From assembly GCF_000720725.1 (NCBI RefSeq), contig NZ_JOCQ01000002.1:1-64000 (forward strand): DNA of 64,000 bases, read 5' to 3'. Positions 39,611 to 49,342 of the stretch are shown here, in pieces. The position numbers were made by a program, and so were the translations under genes. Source of the DNA: Streptomyces rimosus subsp. rimosus. Lineage in GTDB: Bacteria; Actinomycetota; Actinomycetes; Streptomycetales; Streptomycetaceae. Below the pieces are notes generated by a model that ran no database searches, was not told the origin of the DNA, and saw only the letters and a program-made list of their open reading frames with translations. Positions within the stretch are counted from its first letter, which is position 1, and every line of letters begins with the position of its first letter.

Positions 39611-40674
39611 GCACCGCGGACACGACCGTGAAAAGCACCGGGCCCAAAAACGGCGGACCGGACGAGCGGCTGGTGCACCGGTCGCCGGCGCGCCGCCTGA
39701 TGAGCCGCCCCGAGCTGGGCGCGGTGGTCGGCGCCGCGGCGGTCTTCCTCTTCTTCTCCTTCGCCGCCGACACCTTCCTGCGCGCGTCCAGCCTCTCGAC
39801 CGTGCTGTACGCGTCGTCCACCATCGGGATCATGGCGGTGCCGGTGGCGCTGCTGATGATCGGCGGCGAGTTCGACCTGTCGGCCGGTGTCATGGTCGTC
39901 AGCTCGGCGCTCGTCTCGTCCATGTTCAGCTACCAGATGACGGCGAACGTCTGGGTGGGCGTCGGGGTGTCCCTGCTGGTCACCCTGGCCATCGGGGTCT
40001 TCAACGGGTTCCTGCTGACCCGTACGAAGCTGCCCAGCTTCATCATCACGCTCGGTACGTTCTTCATGCTGACCGGCCTCAACCTCGGCTTCACCAAGCT
40101 GATCGGCGGCACCGTCTCCACGAAGTCCATCGCCGACATGGAGGGCTTCGACTCGGCCCGCACGCTCTTCGCGTCCCATCTGAGCGTCGGCGGCGTGGAC
40201 ATCCAGGTCACGATCCTGTGGTGGATCGGCCTGGTCGCGCTGGCCACCTGGATCCTGCTGCGCACCCGCGCCGGCAACTGGATCTTCGCGGTGGGCGGCG
40301 GCTCGGACGCCGCGCGGGCGGTCGGCGTCCCGGTCACCAAGACCAAGATCGGCCTGTACATGGGCGTGGCGCTGGCGGCCTGGATCTCCGGGCAGCACCT
40401 GCTGTTCTCGTACGACGCGATCCAGTCCGGCGACGGCGTCGGCAACGAGTTCCTCTACATCATCGCGGCCGCGGTCGGCGGCTGCCTGATGACCGGCGGC
40501 TACGGCTCGGCGATCGGCGCCGCCGTCGGCGCCTTCATCTTCGGCATGGCCAGCAAGGGCATCGTGTACGCCCAGTGGAACCCGGACTGGTACAAGTTCT
40601 TCCTCGGGGCGATGCTGCTGCTGGCCACGCTCCTGAACGCATGGGTCCGCAAGCGGGCGGAGGCGACGAAATGA
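39607..40674 (+). CDS. Sugar ABC transporter permease (RbsC type)
   Basis: A 355-residue permease with about ten membrane segments. It shows GIMAVPVALLMIGGEFDLSAGVM, FNGFLLTRTKLPSFIITLGTFFMLTGLNLG, WIFAVGGGSDAARAVGVPVTKTKIGLYMGVALAAWISG and GGCLMTGGYGSAIGAAVGAFIFGMASKGI, all typical of the BPD_transp_2 family. The ATG overlaps the stop of the binding protein gene. A periplasmic-side segment GGTVSTKSIADMEGFDSARTLF resembles sugar permeases for ribose, xylose or inositol. It works with the ATPase that overlaps its 3' end by four bases. Confidence 0.94.
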   Translation: MSTADTTVKSTGPKNGGPDERLVHRSPARRLMSRPELGAVVGAAAVFLFFSFAADTFLRASSLSTVLYASSTIGIMAVPVALLMIGGEFDLSAGVMVVSSALVSSMFSYQMTANVWVGVGVSLLVTLAIGVFNGFLLTRTKLPSFIITLGTFFMLTGLNLGFTKLIGGTVSTKSIADMEGFDSARTLFASHLSVGGVDIQVTILWWIGLVALATWILLRTRAGNWIFAVGGGSDAARAVGVPVTKTKIGLYMGVALAAWISGQHLLFSYDAIQSGDGVGNEFLYIIAAAVGGCLMTGGYGSAIGAAVGAFIFGMASKGIVYAQWNPDWYKFFLGAMLLLATLLNAWVRKRAEATK

Positions 40675-41630
40675 GCACCCCGGAGAGCGCGCCGGACAGC
40701 ACCCCGGACGAGCCGGAGGACGCGGTGGCCGGGGCGGACGCCGTGGAGACGACGGACGCAGTGGACACGACGGACGCCGTGGACGTGGCGGAAGCGGAGG
40801 CCGAGGAGGGCGGGAAGGGCGCCCCGCCCCTCGTGGAGCTGACGGACGTCAGCAAGTTCTACGGCAACATCAAGGCCCTGGAAGGCGTCTCGCTGGAGGT
40901 GCACGCGGGGGAGATCACCTGCGTGCTCGGCGACAACGGCGCGGGCAAGTCCACCCTCATCAAGATCATCGCGGGGCTGCACCGGCACGACGAGGGCCGC
41001 TTCGCGATCGAGGGCGAACCGGCCCGGCTGTCCTCCCCGCGCGAGGCGCTGGACCGCGGCATCGCCACCGTCTACCAGGACCTGGCGGTCGTCCCCCTGA
41101 TGCCGGTCTGGCGCAATTTCTTCCTCGGCTCCGAGCCCACCAAGGGCGCCGGCCCCTTCAAGCGGCTCGACGTCCGGCTGATGCGCGAGACGACCCGCGC
41201 CGAGCTGCTGCGCATGGGCATCGACCTGCGCGACGTGGACCAGCCCATCGGCACCCTCTCCGGCGGCGAGCGGCAGTGCGTGGCCATCGCCCGCGCCGTG
41301 TACTTCGGCGCGAAGGTGCTGGTCCTGGACGAGCCGACGGCGGCGCTCGGCGTCAAGCAGTCCGGCGTCGTGCTGAAGTACGTCGCGGCCGCCCGGGACG
41401 CCGGACTCGGCGTGGTGTTGATCACCCACAACCCGCACCACGCCTACCTGGTCGGCGACCGCTTCGTCCTCCTCAAGCGCGGCGCGATGGCCGGCCGCCA
41501 CACCAAGCGGGAGATCGCCCTGGAGGAGCTGACGCGCCAGATGGCGGGCGGCAGCGAGCTGGAGCAGCTCAGCCACGAACTGGCGCGGGCGCCCGAGCCC
41601 GGCCACCTCGGCGGCCACCCCACGCACTGA
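40671..41630 (+). CDS. Sugar ABC transporter ATP-binding protein
   Basis: A 319-residue single-domain ATPase. It has an acidic, alanine/threonine-rich N-terminal extension of about 45 residues (repeated TTDAVD units), then the Walker A GDNGAGKST, the Q-loop VYQDLAVVPLMPVWRNFFLG, the signature LSGGERQ and Walker B VLVLDEPTAAL, and the H-loop THNPHHAYLVGDR. Unlike RbsA it has only one ATPase domain, as in many streptomycete sugar importers, so it would act as a homodimer. The extension is unusual and may be unstructured. Confidence 0.94.
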   Translation: MSTPESAPDSTPDEPEDAVAGADAVETTDAVDTTDAVDVAEAEAEEGGKGAPPLVELTDVSKFYGNIKALEGVSLEVHAGEITCVLGDNGAGKSTLIKIIAGLHRHDEGRFAIEGEPARLSSPREALDRGIATVYQDLAVVPLMPVWRNFFLGSEPTKGAGPFKRLDVRLMRETTRAELLRMGIDLRDVDQPIGTLSGGERQCVAIARAVYFGAKVLVLDEPTAALGVKQSGVVLKYVAAARDAGLGVVLITHNPHHAYLVGDRFVLLKRGAMAGRHTKREIALEELTRQMAGGSELEQLSHELARAPEPGHLGGHPTH

Positions 41631-41901
41631 GCGGGCCGGTGGCGCGGGTTCCGGGGGCCCGCGCCGCCATGCGCGCCGTGGCGCGGGTAGGGCACAATCG
41701 CAGCGGACCGTGCACGTCACCGCCGCCGGCACGGCACCACGCGCGCCGGGGCACGCCCCGGCGCGACCGGACACGTACGAGACCGAACGAGCACCACCGG
41801 ACCACACACGCCCGAGGCCCCGGCCTCCCGACACCCGCAGGGACGAGACGACTCTTGCGAGCACGCAGCCGCCGCCACCGCAACGGCGAAGAGGTGGGTC
41901 G

Positions 41902-43023
41902 ATGAGCACGTACCGGGACCGGGTGCACCGAGGATCCGCCAGAGCGACCGTGCTGCGCACGGTGGGTACCCGCGAGCGGCGCTCCCACCTGAGCGCGCCC
42001 CGCGTGCCGACCGTCGGCATCGACATCGGCGGGACGAAGGTGATGGCCGGGGTCGTCGACGCGGACGGCACGATCCTGGAGAAGGTCCGTACCGAGACGC
42101 CCGACAAGTCCAAGAGCCCCAAGGTCGTCGAGGACGTCATCACCGAGCTGGTGCTGGACCTCTCCGACCGGCACGACGTGCACGCGGTGGGCATCGGCGC
42201 GGCCGGCTGGGTCGACGCCGAGCGCAGCACCGTCCTGTTCGCACCCCACCTGAACTGGCGCAACGAGCCGCTGCGGGACCGCCTCGCGGGCCGTCTGGCG
42301 GTCCCCGTCATGGTCGACAACGACGCCAACACGGCCGCCTGGGCCGAGTGGCGCTTCGGCGCCGGGCGCGGCGAGGACCACCTCGTCATGATCACGCTCG
42401 GTACCGGCATCGGCGGCGCGATCCTGGAGGACGGTGCGGTCAAGCGCGGCAAGTACGGCGTGGCCGGCGAATTCGGCCATATGCAGGTGGTGCCCGCCGG
42501 GCACCGCTGCCCGTGCGGCAACCGCGGCTGCTGGGAGCAGTACAGCTCCGGCAACGCGCTGGTACGCGAGGCCCGCGAGCTGGCCGCCGCGGACTCCCCG
42601 GTCGCGTACAACATCATCGACCGGGTCGGCGGCCGTGTCCCCGACATCACCGGGCCGCTGATCACCGAGCTGGCCCGGGAGGGCGACGCCATGTGCGTCG
42701 AGCTGCTCCAGGACATCGGCCAGTGGCTGGGCGTCGGCATCGCCAATCTGGCCGCTGCGCTGGATCCTTCCTGCTTCGTGATCGGCGGCGGCGTCAGCGC
42801 CGCCGACGACCTCCTGATCGGCCCCGCCCGGGACGCCTTCCGGCGCACCCTGACCGGCCGCGGCTACCGCCCCGAGGCCCGGATCGCCAAGGCCCAGCTG
42901 GGCCCCGAGGCCGGCATGGTCGGTGCCGCCGACCTGGCGCGCCTGGTGGCCCGCCGCTTCCGGCGCGCCAACCGCCGCCGCGTGGAACGCTATGAGCGGT
43001 ACGAACGATCGGGCCGGCGATGA
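41902..43023 (+). CDS. ROK-family sugar kinase (glucokinase-like)
   Basis: A 373-residue ROK kinase. After about 38 residues without clear homology it shows the ATP motif VGIDIGGTKVMAGVVDADG, the DNDANTAAWAEWRFG substrate segment with catalytic Asp, ITLGTGIGGAILEDG, the zinc motif CPCGNRGCWEQYSSG (CxCGxxGCxE) and the C-terminal VIGGGVSAADDLL. The motif set fits a true sugar kinase and not a DNA-binding ROK regulator, because no HTH is present. The ATG at 41902 has AGAGGTGGG upstream. It lies 271 bp after the ATPase gene and would phosphorylate the imported sugar. Confidence 0.92.
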   Translation: MSTYRDRVHRGSARATVLRTVGTRERRSHLSAPRVPTVGIDIGGTKVMAGVVDADGTILEKVRTETPDKSKSPKVVEDVITELVLDLSDRHDVHAVGIGAAGWVDAERSTVLFAPHLNWRNEPLRDRLAGRLAVPVMVDNDANTAAWAEWRFGAGRGEDHLVMITLGTGIGGAILEDGAVKRGKYGVAGEFGHMQVVPAGHRCPCGNRGCWEQYSSGNALVREARELAAADSPVAYNIIDRVGGRVPDITGPLITELAREGDAMCVELLQDIGQWLGVGIANLAAALDPSCFVIGGGVSAADDLLIGPARDAFRRTLTGRGYRPEARIAKAQLGPEAGMVGAADLARLVARRFRRANRRRVERYERYERSGRR

Positions 43024-43676
43024 CGGAGCTGGACACCCCACCCATGACCGACGCACACGATCCGGCGGGGCAGGAGCCGGGGCAGACCGCGCGCGAGGCG
43101 CCGGAGCGGCCGGAGCCGCCGGCCGGGCCCCCGTCCGGCGCGTCCGCGGCGCCCCGGCCCAGCCGGCGCCGCCGCTGGCTCACCGCGCTGGTGATCTTCC
43201 TGCTGATCGCCGTCCCGGCGGGCTACATCGTCATCTCCGCCGAGCAGAGCCGGGACAGCGGCCAGAGCAAGGAGGAGGAGGCCGCGGCCACCGGCCTCTA
43301 CAACGACTTCCCCTCCAAGGTGCAGCAGCGCATCTACAACGTCCCGGTCCCCGCCGGCTCCACACCGGTCTACTACTACGAGTCCAACGCCTGGCACCGC
43401 AGCTCTCTCTACGTCCAGTTCCGCACCAACAACTGGGGCCTGGACCACTACCTGAAGTGGGCCGGCACCAGCCGCAAGGCCCTCAAGGACGGCGAGATCA
43501 CCATCACCGGCGCGCAGGCGGCCAAGGTCGGCTGGGACCTGGCGAGCGGCGGCCAGTGGGCCGGCACGTCCATCAAGGCCGAGGACCCGGGCCCGAGCCA
43601 GCACATCGTGGTGAACTTCGACGAGCCGAAGCACCCGGTCGTCTATGTCGTGTCGATGGTCGCTTTCAAGCGCTGA
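43020..43676 (+). CDS. Single-pass membrane protein of unknown function
   Basis: A 218-residue protein overlapping the ROK kinase by ATGA. A proline/acidic cytoplasmic N-terminus (about 1-50) is followed by one membrane helix (WLTALVIFLLIAVPAGYIVISA) and an outside domain with aromatic motifs (VPAGSTPVYYYESNAWHRSSLYVQFRTNNWGLDHYLKWAG). No known domain was recognised. The tight coupling to the sugar kinase suggests co-expression, although a role in sugar uptake is not evident. Confidence 0.7.
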   Translation: MTELDTPPMTDAHDPAGQEPGQTAREAPERPEPPAGPPSGASAAPRPSRRRRWLTALVIFLLIAVPAGYIVISAEQSRDSGQSKEEEAAATGLYNDFPSKVQQRIYNVPVPAGSTPVYYYESNAWHRSSLYVQFRTNNWGLDHYLKWAGTSRKALKDGEITITGAQAAKVGWDLASGGQWAGTSIKAEDPGPSQHIVVNFDEPKHPVVYVVSMVAFKR

Positions 43677-43792
43677 GGTTCTTACGGGCAGCGACGGCGA
43701 CACGCTCTCCCGCAACCCGGCTCGGCCACCTGCGGCGCACGGCGGGCCGATAGCCGTCGATCAAGGGAAATATCGCCCATTAAGCTGCTCCC

Positions 43793-44305
43793 ATGCTTGA
43801 TCGTATACGTGCGCGCCCCGCCGGACCGGGTCTCGCCCTGTCGACCGCTGCCGTCCTGCTCGCCACGCTCTGCTCCTGCGGCAGCGGCTCGGCGGTCCGG
43901 GCGGGAGCGTCGCCCGGACCGTCTGCCACCTCGGCGTCGCCCACGACGGCAGCCCGGTCGAGCCCGTCCGAAAAGCCCGTGACCCCGGAAGGCGCGGTGA
44001 CCCCGACCGCCCGCAGTGCTGCCAAGGCACGGCCGGCGGCTCCCCGGCCGTCCACAACGGAGCATGCCGACTCTCCCGGCCGCCATGACGGCAGCAACTA
44101 CGATCACCTCTCCGCCGAGGGCCGGAAGGCGCACGACACGGAGAACTGCGCCAAGATTCCCGGCAAGAAGAAGGGCAGCTGCAACGAGCTGCACCGCAAG
44201 TGCCGCGCGAGTGGTGCCACGGCGGTTTCCTCACAGGGCGAGCGCCTCACCTGCCGGACCTCTCCGCGGGACGGCCGCCTCCGCTGGCTGACCGCCGGCG
44301 AGTGA
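43793..44305 (+). CDS. Cys-containing lipoprotein, function unknown
   Basis: A 170-residue protein with an N-terminal signal (GLALSTAAVLLATLCSCGSGS) ending in a lipobox-like LCSC. A long Ser/Ala/Pro/Thr-rich linker (about 30-95) follows. The C-terminal part holds a Cys cluster (DTENCAKIPGKKKGSCNELHRKCRASG, ERLTCRTSP). Low-complexity composition makes homology hard to judge. It is convergent with the giant regulator gene. No function proposed. Confidence 0.65.
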   Translation: MLDRIRARPAGPGLALSTAAVLLATLCSCGSGSAVRAGASPGPSATSASPTTAARSSPSEKPVTPEGAVTPTARSAAKARPAAPRPSTTEHADSPGRHDGSNYDHLSAEGRKAHDTENCAKIPGKKKGSCNELHRKCRASGATAVSSQGERLTCRTSPRDGRLRWLTAGE

Positions 44306-44342
44306 CGCGCCGCTGCCGCATCCGCCGTGCGGACGGCGGGTC

Positions 44343-47300
44343 TCATCGCAGCAGTGCCGGATCGGTACGGGCCACAGCTGCCGGCGCGTCCATGCGCCGG
44401 CCGGTCCCGTACGCCTCGGCGAAGGGCTCCGCGCCGAGTGCGGCACGGCCGCGGCGGGTGAGTGCGCGGACCGTCGGCTCGGTGGGGTCGTGGGCGCCCC
44501 GCAGGCGGGCCGCTGCGCCGAGCAGTACGGCCGTGTCGTGGAAGCGTCCGTGCAGTGCGGCGAGGCCGGCCGTGGTCAGCGCCACCGTTGCCACGATCGG
44601 CAGGTCGTGGCTGGCGACCGCCGCCGCGTACGCGCGCCGCAGCGCCTCTTCGGCGCCGGGCCTGTCGGCGAGCGCGAGGCAGAGCTCGCCCCGCACCACG
44701 CCGACCAGCGCCTGCCCGTGGTCGCCGCTGAACGGGAGCTGTCCGGACAGTCCGTTCGCGGCCGATTCGACCAGCTCGCGGGCTTGGTCGAGGTCACCGG
44801 TCCGTACCCGCAGGCCGGCTTCCCGCGCGTCGAAGAGGACCGCCATCCCGGGCGAGGCCGAGCGCAGCGCGCGCTCCCGGGTCGCGGCGATCATCTCGTA
44901 CGCCTGCGCGGTCTCACCGAGCCGCACCCGCAGATCGATCAGGCGCAGGTCGAGGTAGATCTCGTCGCTGAGGCTGAGCGAGCTGAACGCGCGGGCCAGC
45001 CGCTTGGCCTCGTTCAGGTCGGCCAGCGCGCCGTCGAGATCGCCGTCGTACTGCCGTAGCAGTGCGCGCAGCGGCAGCGCCCTGGCCAGGCCCCAGCGGT
45101 CGCCCGCCCGGGCGAAGCAGTCCAGGGCGGCGGTCACGTCGCGGCGGACCGGGTCGAGTCGGCCTTCGTTCTCCGCGTGGCGGGCCCGGAACATGCGGGC
45201 CAGCCCGGCCAGCCATACGTCCGGCCCGTCGACCAGCCGCTGGATGATCGACGGCGACGCCTCGGTCGCCCCCAGGGAGGCCAGATTGACCAGGGTCAGC
45301 GCGCCGCCGAAGCCCGGCAGCTCCGGCTGCCCCAGCAGCCGGCCGGCGAGCGCCCGCAGTGCCTCGCGCCGCTTTTTGACCGTGTCGTCGGCCTGCGCGA
45401 GCGTGTTGAGCAGGCGCAGCCCTTCGGCGATGTCGCGGGCCACGCCGGGCTGCCCGGGCGGCAGCGCGACTGCTTCGCCGAGCCAGTAGGCCGCGTCGGC
45501 GTGCCGGCCGAGCATCTGCCAGTACCAGGTCAGGTTCACCGCGAGCCCGATCGCGCCGGTGGCGTCGCCGGTGTCGCAGAGGTGGCGCAGGGCGCCGAGC
45601 AGGTTGTCGTACTCGGCGTGCAGCACACGGAGTGCGGCGAGCTGGTCGGGGCCGCGGAGCAATGGGTCGCAGCGGGCGGCCAGTTCGGCGAAGTAGCGGG
45701 CGGCCCGGTCCCGTACGGCGGTCAGTGTGCCGTGTCCGGCCAGCTTCTCCAGGCCGTACTCGCGGACCGTCTCCAGCATCCGGTACCGGCCGGTGTCCGG
45801 CGCGAGTTGGAGCAGAGACCGGTCGACCAGGCCCGCCAGCAGCTCCCGGACCGCACCGGCGGGCACCGCGGTGCCCGCGCAGACCGCGGCGGCGGAGGCC
45901 GGTGTGACGCCGCCGGGCAGGACCGAGACCCGCTCCGCGACCGTACGCGCGTCCGCGTCGAGCAGGTCCCAGCTCCATGCGATGACCGCCCGCAGCGTGC
46001 GGTGCCGCGGGAAGGCGGTCCGGCTTCCGGTGGTGAGCAGGCGGAACCGGTCGGACAGCCCGGCGGCCAGGTCGGTCAGGGACAGTGTGCGCAGGCGGGC
46101 CGCGGCCAGTTCGAGCGCGAGCGGCATGCCGTCGAGGCCGCGGACGACGCGCAGCACCTCGCCGAGGTTGTGCTCGCCGACCGCGAAGCCGGGCCGTACG
46201 GCCGCCGCGCGCTCGGTGAACAGGCGTACCGACGCGGTACGGCGGGCCTCTTCCACGTCCGCGTCCGGCTCGGGCAGGGTGAGCGGGCCGAGCGGGACCA
46301 GCGCCTCGCCGTCGATGGCAAGCGGCTCCCGGCTGGTGGCCAGCACGCGCAGCCCCGCGCAGCGGGCCAGCAGCGCGGCGATCAGGTGCGCCACGGCGTC
46401 GATCAGGTGCTCGCAGTTGTCCACCACGAGCAGGCTCTCCCGGCCGCCCAGCTGCTCTGCCAGCACGTCCAGTTCTTCGACCGGGTCACCGCGCAGCGTG
46501 GCCGAGGCGTCGAACAGTGCCGAGCGGCGCAGCCCGATCGCGGCGAGGAGCGCCGCGCCGACCTTGGCCGGCTCGGTGGCCGAGGCGAGGTCGATCATCC
46601 GGACGCCGTCGCGGTACGCGGGACGGTGGCGCCGGGCGGCCTCGACGGCGAGGCGCGTCTTGCCCGCGCCGCCGGGGCCGAGGACGGTGACCAGGCGCCC
46701 GGCGGCGAGCAGCGCGTCGATCCGGGCGAGACCGTCGTCGCGGCCGATGAAACTGGTCAGCGGCGCGGGCAGGTTGCCCGGCCCGGCCTGCACGGAGTCG
46801 GCGGGGCCGGGGTGTTCGGCGCGCAGCAGGCGCAGGTGGCGTTCGCGCAGGGCGGCGCCCGGGCCGGTGCCGAGGACGTCGGCCAGGTTTTCGCGGACCC
46901 GCTCGTACCGGGCGAGGGCCTCGGCCTGGCGGCCCTGGGCGGCGAGCGCGTCCATGAGCAGCGCGGCGGCGCGCTCGTGGACGGGGTGTTCGGCGAGCAG
47001 CGCGGACAGCCGGGCGGCGGCCGCGTCGGAACGGCCGAGCGCCAGCTCGGTGTCGGCGAGGTCGGCGACGGCCTCGATCGAGGCATGGGCCAGCCGGGTC
47101 GCGGCGGCGGGCGCTGCGGAGGCGACGGCCGCGGGCTCGGTGCCGGGGCGGTCGCCCCACAGCGCCACGGCCTCGCCGAGCACGGCCGCCGCGGCCCGGG
47201 TGTCGCCCGCGCGCAGGCGCTCACGGCCGGCCGCGGCGAGCTGTTCGAACCGCAGCGCGTCCACGTCTGCCGCGTCCACGGCCAGCCGGTAGCCGCCCGT

Positions 47301-47564
47301 GAGCTGCGCGACGACGTCGGCCGGGCCGAGGGTCCGGCGCAGCCGTGAGACGAGGGCCTGCAGGGCGTGGGCGGGGTCGGCCGGCGGGGCCTCGGCCCAG
47401 ATCGCGTCGATCAGGCCGCTGCGCTCGGCCGCGTGCCCGCCGGCGAGGGCCAGCCGTACGACCAGAGCCCGCAACCGCGCGCCCGGTACGGGCAGGACGG
47501 TGTCACCACGGAACACCTGAAAGGCGCCGAGCAGCGTGATACGAAGCCGCGCACCCCCGTCCAT
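44343..47564 (-). CDS. AfsR/SARP-like BTAD regulator with NB-ARC ATPase and TPR region
   Basis: A 1073-residue regulator. Residues 5-95 are an OmpR-type DNA-binding domain (ITLLGAFQVFRGDTVLPVPGARLRALVVRLALAGG). Residues 100-245 are the bacterial transcriptional activation domain (FEQLAAAGRERLRAGDTRAAAAVLGEAVALWGD). The NB-ARC-type ATPase (about 270-560) has Walker A GPGGAGKTR (296-304), ESLLVVDNCEHL and the ARC motif GLDGMPLALELAAARL. The C-terminal 450 residues are helical TPR-like repeats. Such AfsR-like activators bind direct heptamer repeats; matching repeats lie before the divergent monooxygenase gene. The ATG at 47564 is chosen over an upstream in-frame extension. Confidence 0.92.
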   Translation of the reverse strand: MDGGARLRITLLGAFQVFRGDTVLPVPGARLRALVVRLALAGGHAAERSGLIDAIWAEAPPADPAHALQALVSRLRRTLGPADVVAQLTGGYRLAVDAADVDALRFEQLAAAGRERLRAGDTRAAAAVLGEAVALWGDRPGTEPAAVASAAPAAATRLAHASIEAVADLADTELALGRSDAAAARLSALLAEHPVHERAAALLMDALAAQGRQAEALARYERVRENLADVLGTGPGAALRERHLRLLRAEHPGPADSVQAGPGNLPAPLTSFIGRDDGLARIDALLAAGRLVTVLGPGGAGKTRLAVEAARRHRPAYRDGVRMIDLASATEPAKVGAALLAAIGLRRSALFDASATLRGDPVEELDVLAEQLGGRESLLVVDNCEHLIDAVAHLIAALLARCAGLRVLATSREPLAIDGEALVPLGPLTLPEPDADVEEARRTASVRLFTERAAAVRPGFAVGEHNLGEVLRVVRGLDGMPLALELAAARLRTLSLTDLAAGLSDRFRLLTTGSRTAFPRHRTLRAVIAWSWDLLDADARTVAERVSVLPGGVTPASAAAVCAGTAVPAGAVRELLAGLVDRSLLQLAPDTGRYRMLETVREYGLEKLAGHGTLTAVRDRAARYFAELAARCDPLLRGPDQLAALRVLHAEYDNLLGALRHLCDTGDATGAIGLAVNLTWYWQMLGRHADAAYWLGEAVALPPGQPGVARDIAEGLRLLNTLAQADDTVKKRREALRALAGRLLGQPELPGFGGALTLVNLASLGATEASPSIIQRLVDGPDVWLAGLARMFRARHAENEGRLDPVRRDVTAALDCFARAGDRWGLARALPLRALLRQYDGDLDGALADLNEAKRLARAFSSLSLSDEIYLDLRLIDLRVRLGETAQAYEMIAATRERALRSASPGMAVLFDAREAGLRVRTGDLDQARELVESAANGLSGQLPFSGDHGQALVGVVRGELCLALADRPGAEEALRRAYAAAVASHDLPIVATVALTTAGLAALHGRFHDTAVLLGAAARLRGAHDPTEPTVRALTRRGRAALGAEPFAEAYGTGRRMDAPAAVARTDPALLR

Positions 47565-47656
47565 TCCCCGATCTTCGCACGCGCGCGCGACGTACGGCCA
47601 TCCGTCCTTGTCGTCACGCCACCCGCGAGACGCCCGCGGTGTGCTCCACATGTCAG

Positions 47657-47701
47657 CGGTGTACGGCCCCGTGTGAGCGCCGTGTGCGCCCCGTGTGAGC
47701 G
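47657..47701 (+). promoter_or_regulatory. SARP-type direct repeats upstream of the FAD monooxygenase
   Basis: CCGTGTGAGCG, CCGTGTGCGCC, CCGTGTGAGCG start at 47669, 47680 and 47691, an exact 11-bp period. A weaker copy, CGGTGTACGGC, lies 12 bp before the first. Spaced heptamers on one DNA face are the usual SARP/AfsR binding pattern. Confidence 0.7.
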
Positions 47702-47758
47702 GCCCGCGTCAGTCTTCGTACGCCCGGAAGAACGGGCCTGGAAAAGGGAGTTGTTCTC

Positions 47759-49279
47759 GTGCATGACGTAGTGATCGTGGGCGCCGGCCCGGTTGGTCTC
47801 TTCCTCGCCTGTGAGCTCGGCCTCGCGGGCTGCTCCGTCCTCGTGCTCGAACGGGAGCCGGAGCCCGGCTCCCCGTGGCGGGCGGAACCGCTCGGGCTGC
47901 GGGGCCTGTTCGCCACGTCGGTCGAGGCGTTCCACCGCCGCGGCATGCTGGACCAGCTGCTGGCGGCGTCGGGGGTGCACGGCGATTCCGGCACGACCCC
48001 CGACGCCGACGAGCCGTCACCCCCGCGCTCGGTCGGCCACTTCGCCGGCATGGTGCTCGACCCGGCCAAGGTCGACGTCGCCGCACTGCCGTTCCGGCTG
48101 CCCGGCCCGGCCCCCGAGATGGTGATGACAAGCCTCGAAACGGTCGAGGCGGTGCTGTCCGGGCGAGCGGCGAAGCTCGGCGTGGAGATCAGGCGCGGCG
48201 CCGCCGTGTCGGCCGTCGCACAGGACGGCGGGAGCGTGCGCCTGCGGGCCGGCGAGCACGAGTACGCGGCGCGCTGGGCCGTCGGCTGCGACGGCGGGCG
48301 CAGCACGGTGCGCGGGCTCGCGGGCTTCGACTTCGTCGGCACCGAGCCGCAGTTCACCGGCTACGTCATGCTCGCCACCCTGGCCGATCCCGGGAAGCTG
48401 AGCCCGGGGATCCACCTGACGCCGACGGGCATGTACATCCGCATGCGCGAAGGCGGGCACATCGGCATGATGGACTTCGACGGCGGCGCGTTCGACCGCT
48501 CGCGGCAGCCGACGCGCGACCATCTCCAGACGGTGCTGCGCCGCGTGTCCGGCACCGATGTGACGCTGAGCGACGTCCGTCTCGCTTCGAGTTTCACCGA
48601 CCGCGCGAAGCAGGCGACGACGTACCGGCGGGGACGCGTCCTGCTCGCGGGCGACGCCGCGCACATCCACTCGCCCGTGGGCGGGCAGGGACTCAACACC
48701 GGCATCGGCGACGCCGTGAACCTGGGCTGGAAGCTCGCGGCGACCGTGCACGGGCACGCCCCGGACGGGCTGCTCGACACCTACACCCGCGAGCGTCACC
48801 CGGTCGGCGCCTCGGTCCTCGACTGGACCCGCGCCCAGGCGGCGGCCATGCGCCCGGACCCGCACGGCCGGGCGGTCCAGGCATTGCTGCGCGACCTGCT
48901 CGCGACCCGGGACGGAACGACCTATGTGTTCTCGAAGACATCGGGAGCGTCGGGCCGCTACGAACTCGGCGACGACCACCCGCTGGTCGGCCGCAACGCC
49001 CCGGACTTCCGCCTGGAGGACGGGACTTGCCTCGGCGACCTGATGCGGGACGGACAGGGCGTCGCGCTCGATTTCAGCACCGGCCGACGCCTGTACGGCC
49101 CGGCGGCGGGCTGGGCGAGCCGGCTGCGGTATGCCGCCGGACCGGCGAGGAACGACCTCGGACTGGGCGCCGTGCTGGTCCGGCCCGACGGGATCGTCGC
49201 CTGGGCGGGCGAACGCGCCCCTGACCGCGCGGCATTCGGACGGGCCGCCCACCAGTGGTTCGGCAGCCCGGAAGGCTAG
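47759..49279 (+). CDS. FAD-dependent aromatic monooxygenase
   Basis: A 506-residue flavoprotein hydroxylase of the PheA/TfdB (polyketide and rifampicin monooxygenase) group. It shows the dinucleotide motif VVIVGAGPVGLFLACELGLAG at the N-terminus, the second FAD motif WAVGCDGGRSTVRGLAGFDFVG, and the third motif GRVLLAGDAAHIHSPVGGQGLNTGIGDAVNLGWKLA. The C-terminal thioredoxin-like domain is present (LVGRNAPDFRL, then AGWASRLRYAAGP). The GTG start has GGGAG. It is divergent from the SARP-like regulator and is a likely target. It could hydroxylate an aromatic metabolite or an antibiotic; no biosynthetic genes adjoin it. Confidence 0.9.
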   Translation: MHDVVIVGAGPVGLFLACELGLAGCSVLVLEREPEPGSPWRAEPLGLRGLFATSVEAFHRRGMLDQLLAASGVHGDSGTTPDADEPSPPRSVGHFAGMVLDPAKVDVAALPFRLPGPAPEMVMTSLETVEAVLSGRAAKLGVEIRRGAAVSAVAQDGGSVRLRAGEHEYAARWAVGCDGGRSTVRGLAGFDFVGTEPQFTGYVMLATLADPGKLSPGIHLTPTGMYIRMREGGHIGMMDFDGGAFDRSRQPTRDHLQTVLRRVSGTDVTLSDVRLASSFTDRAKQATTYRRGRVLLAGDAAHIHSPVGGQGLNTGIGDAVNLGWKLAATVHGHAPDGLLDTYTRERHPVGASVLDWTRAQAAAMRPDPHGRAVQALLRDLLATRDGTTYVFSKTSGASGRYELGDDHPLVGRNAPDFRLEDGTCLGDLMRDGQGVALDFSTGRRLYGPAAGWASRLRYAAGPARNDLGLGAVLVRPDGIVAWAGERAPDRAAFGRAAHQWFGSPEG

Positions 49280-49342
49280 CCCGGCCACCCACCCCCTTGC
49301 TTTTCCACCACCATTTCCGCGACCAGGTTCCAAGGAGCACAC

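Noticed and set aside
45177..47348. A 2.2-kb open frame antisense to the AfsR-like regulator
   Set aside because: No domain, low-complexity composition, and the regulator on the other strand is intact.
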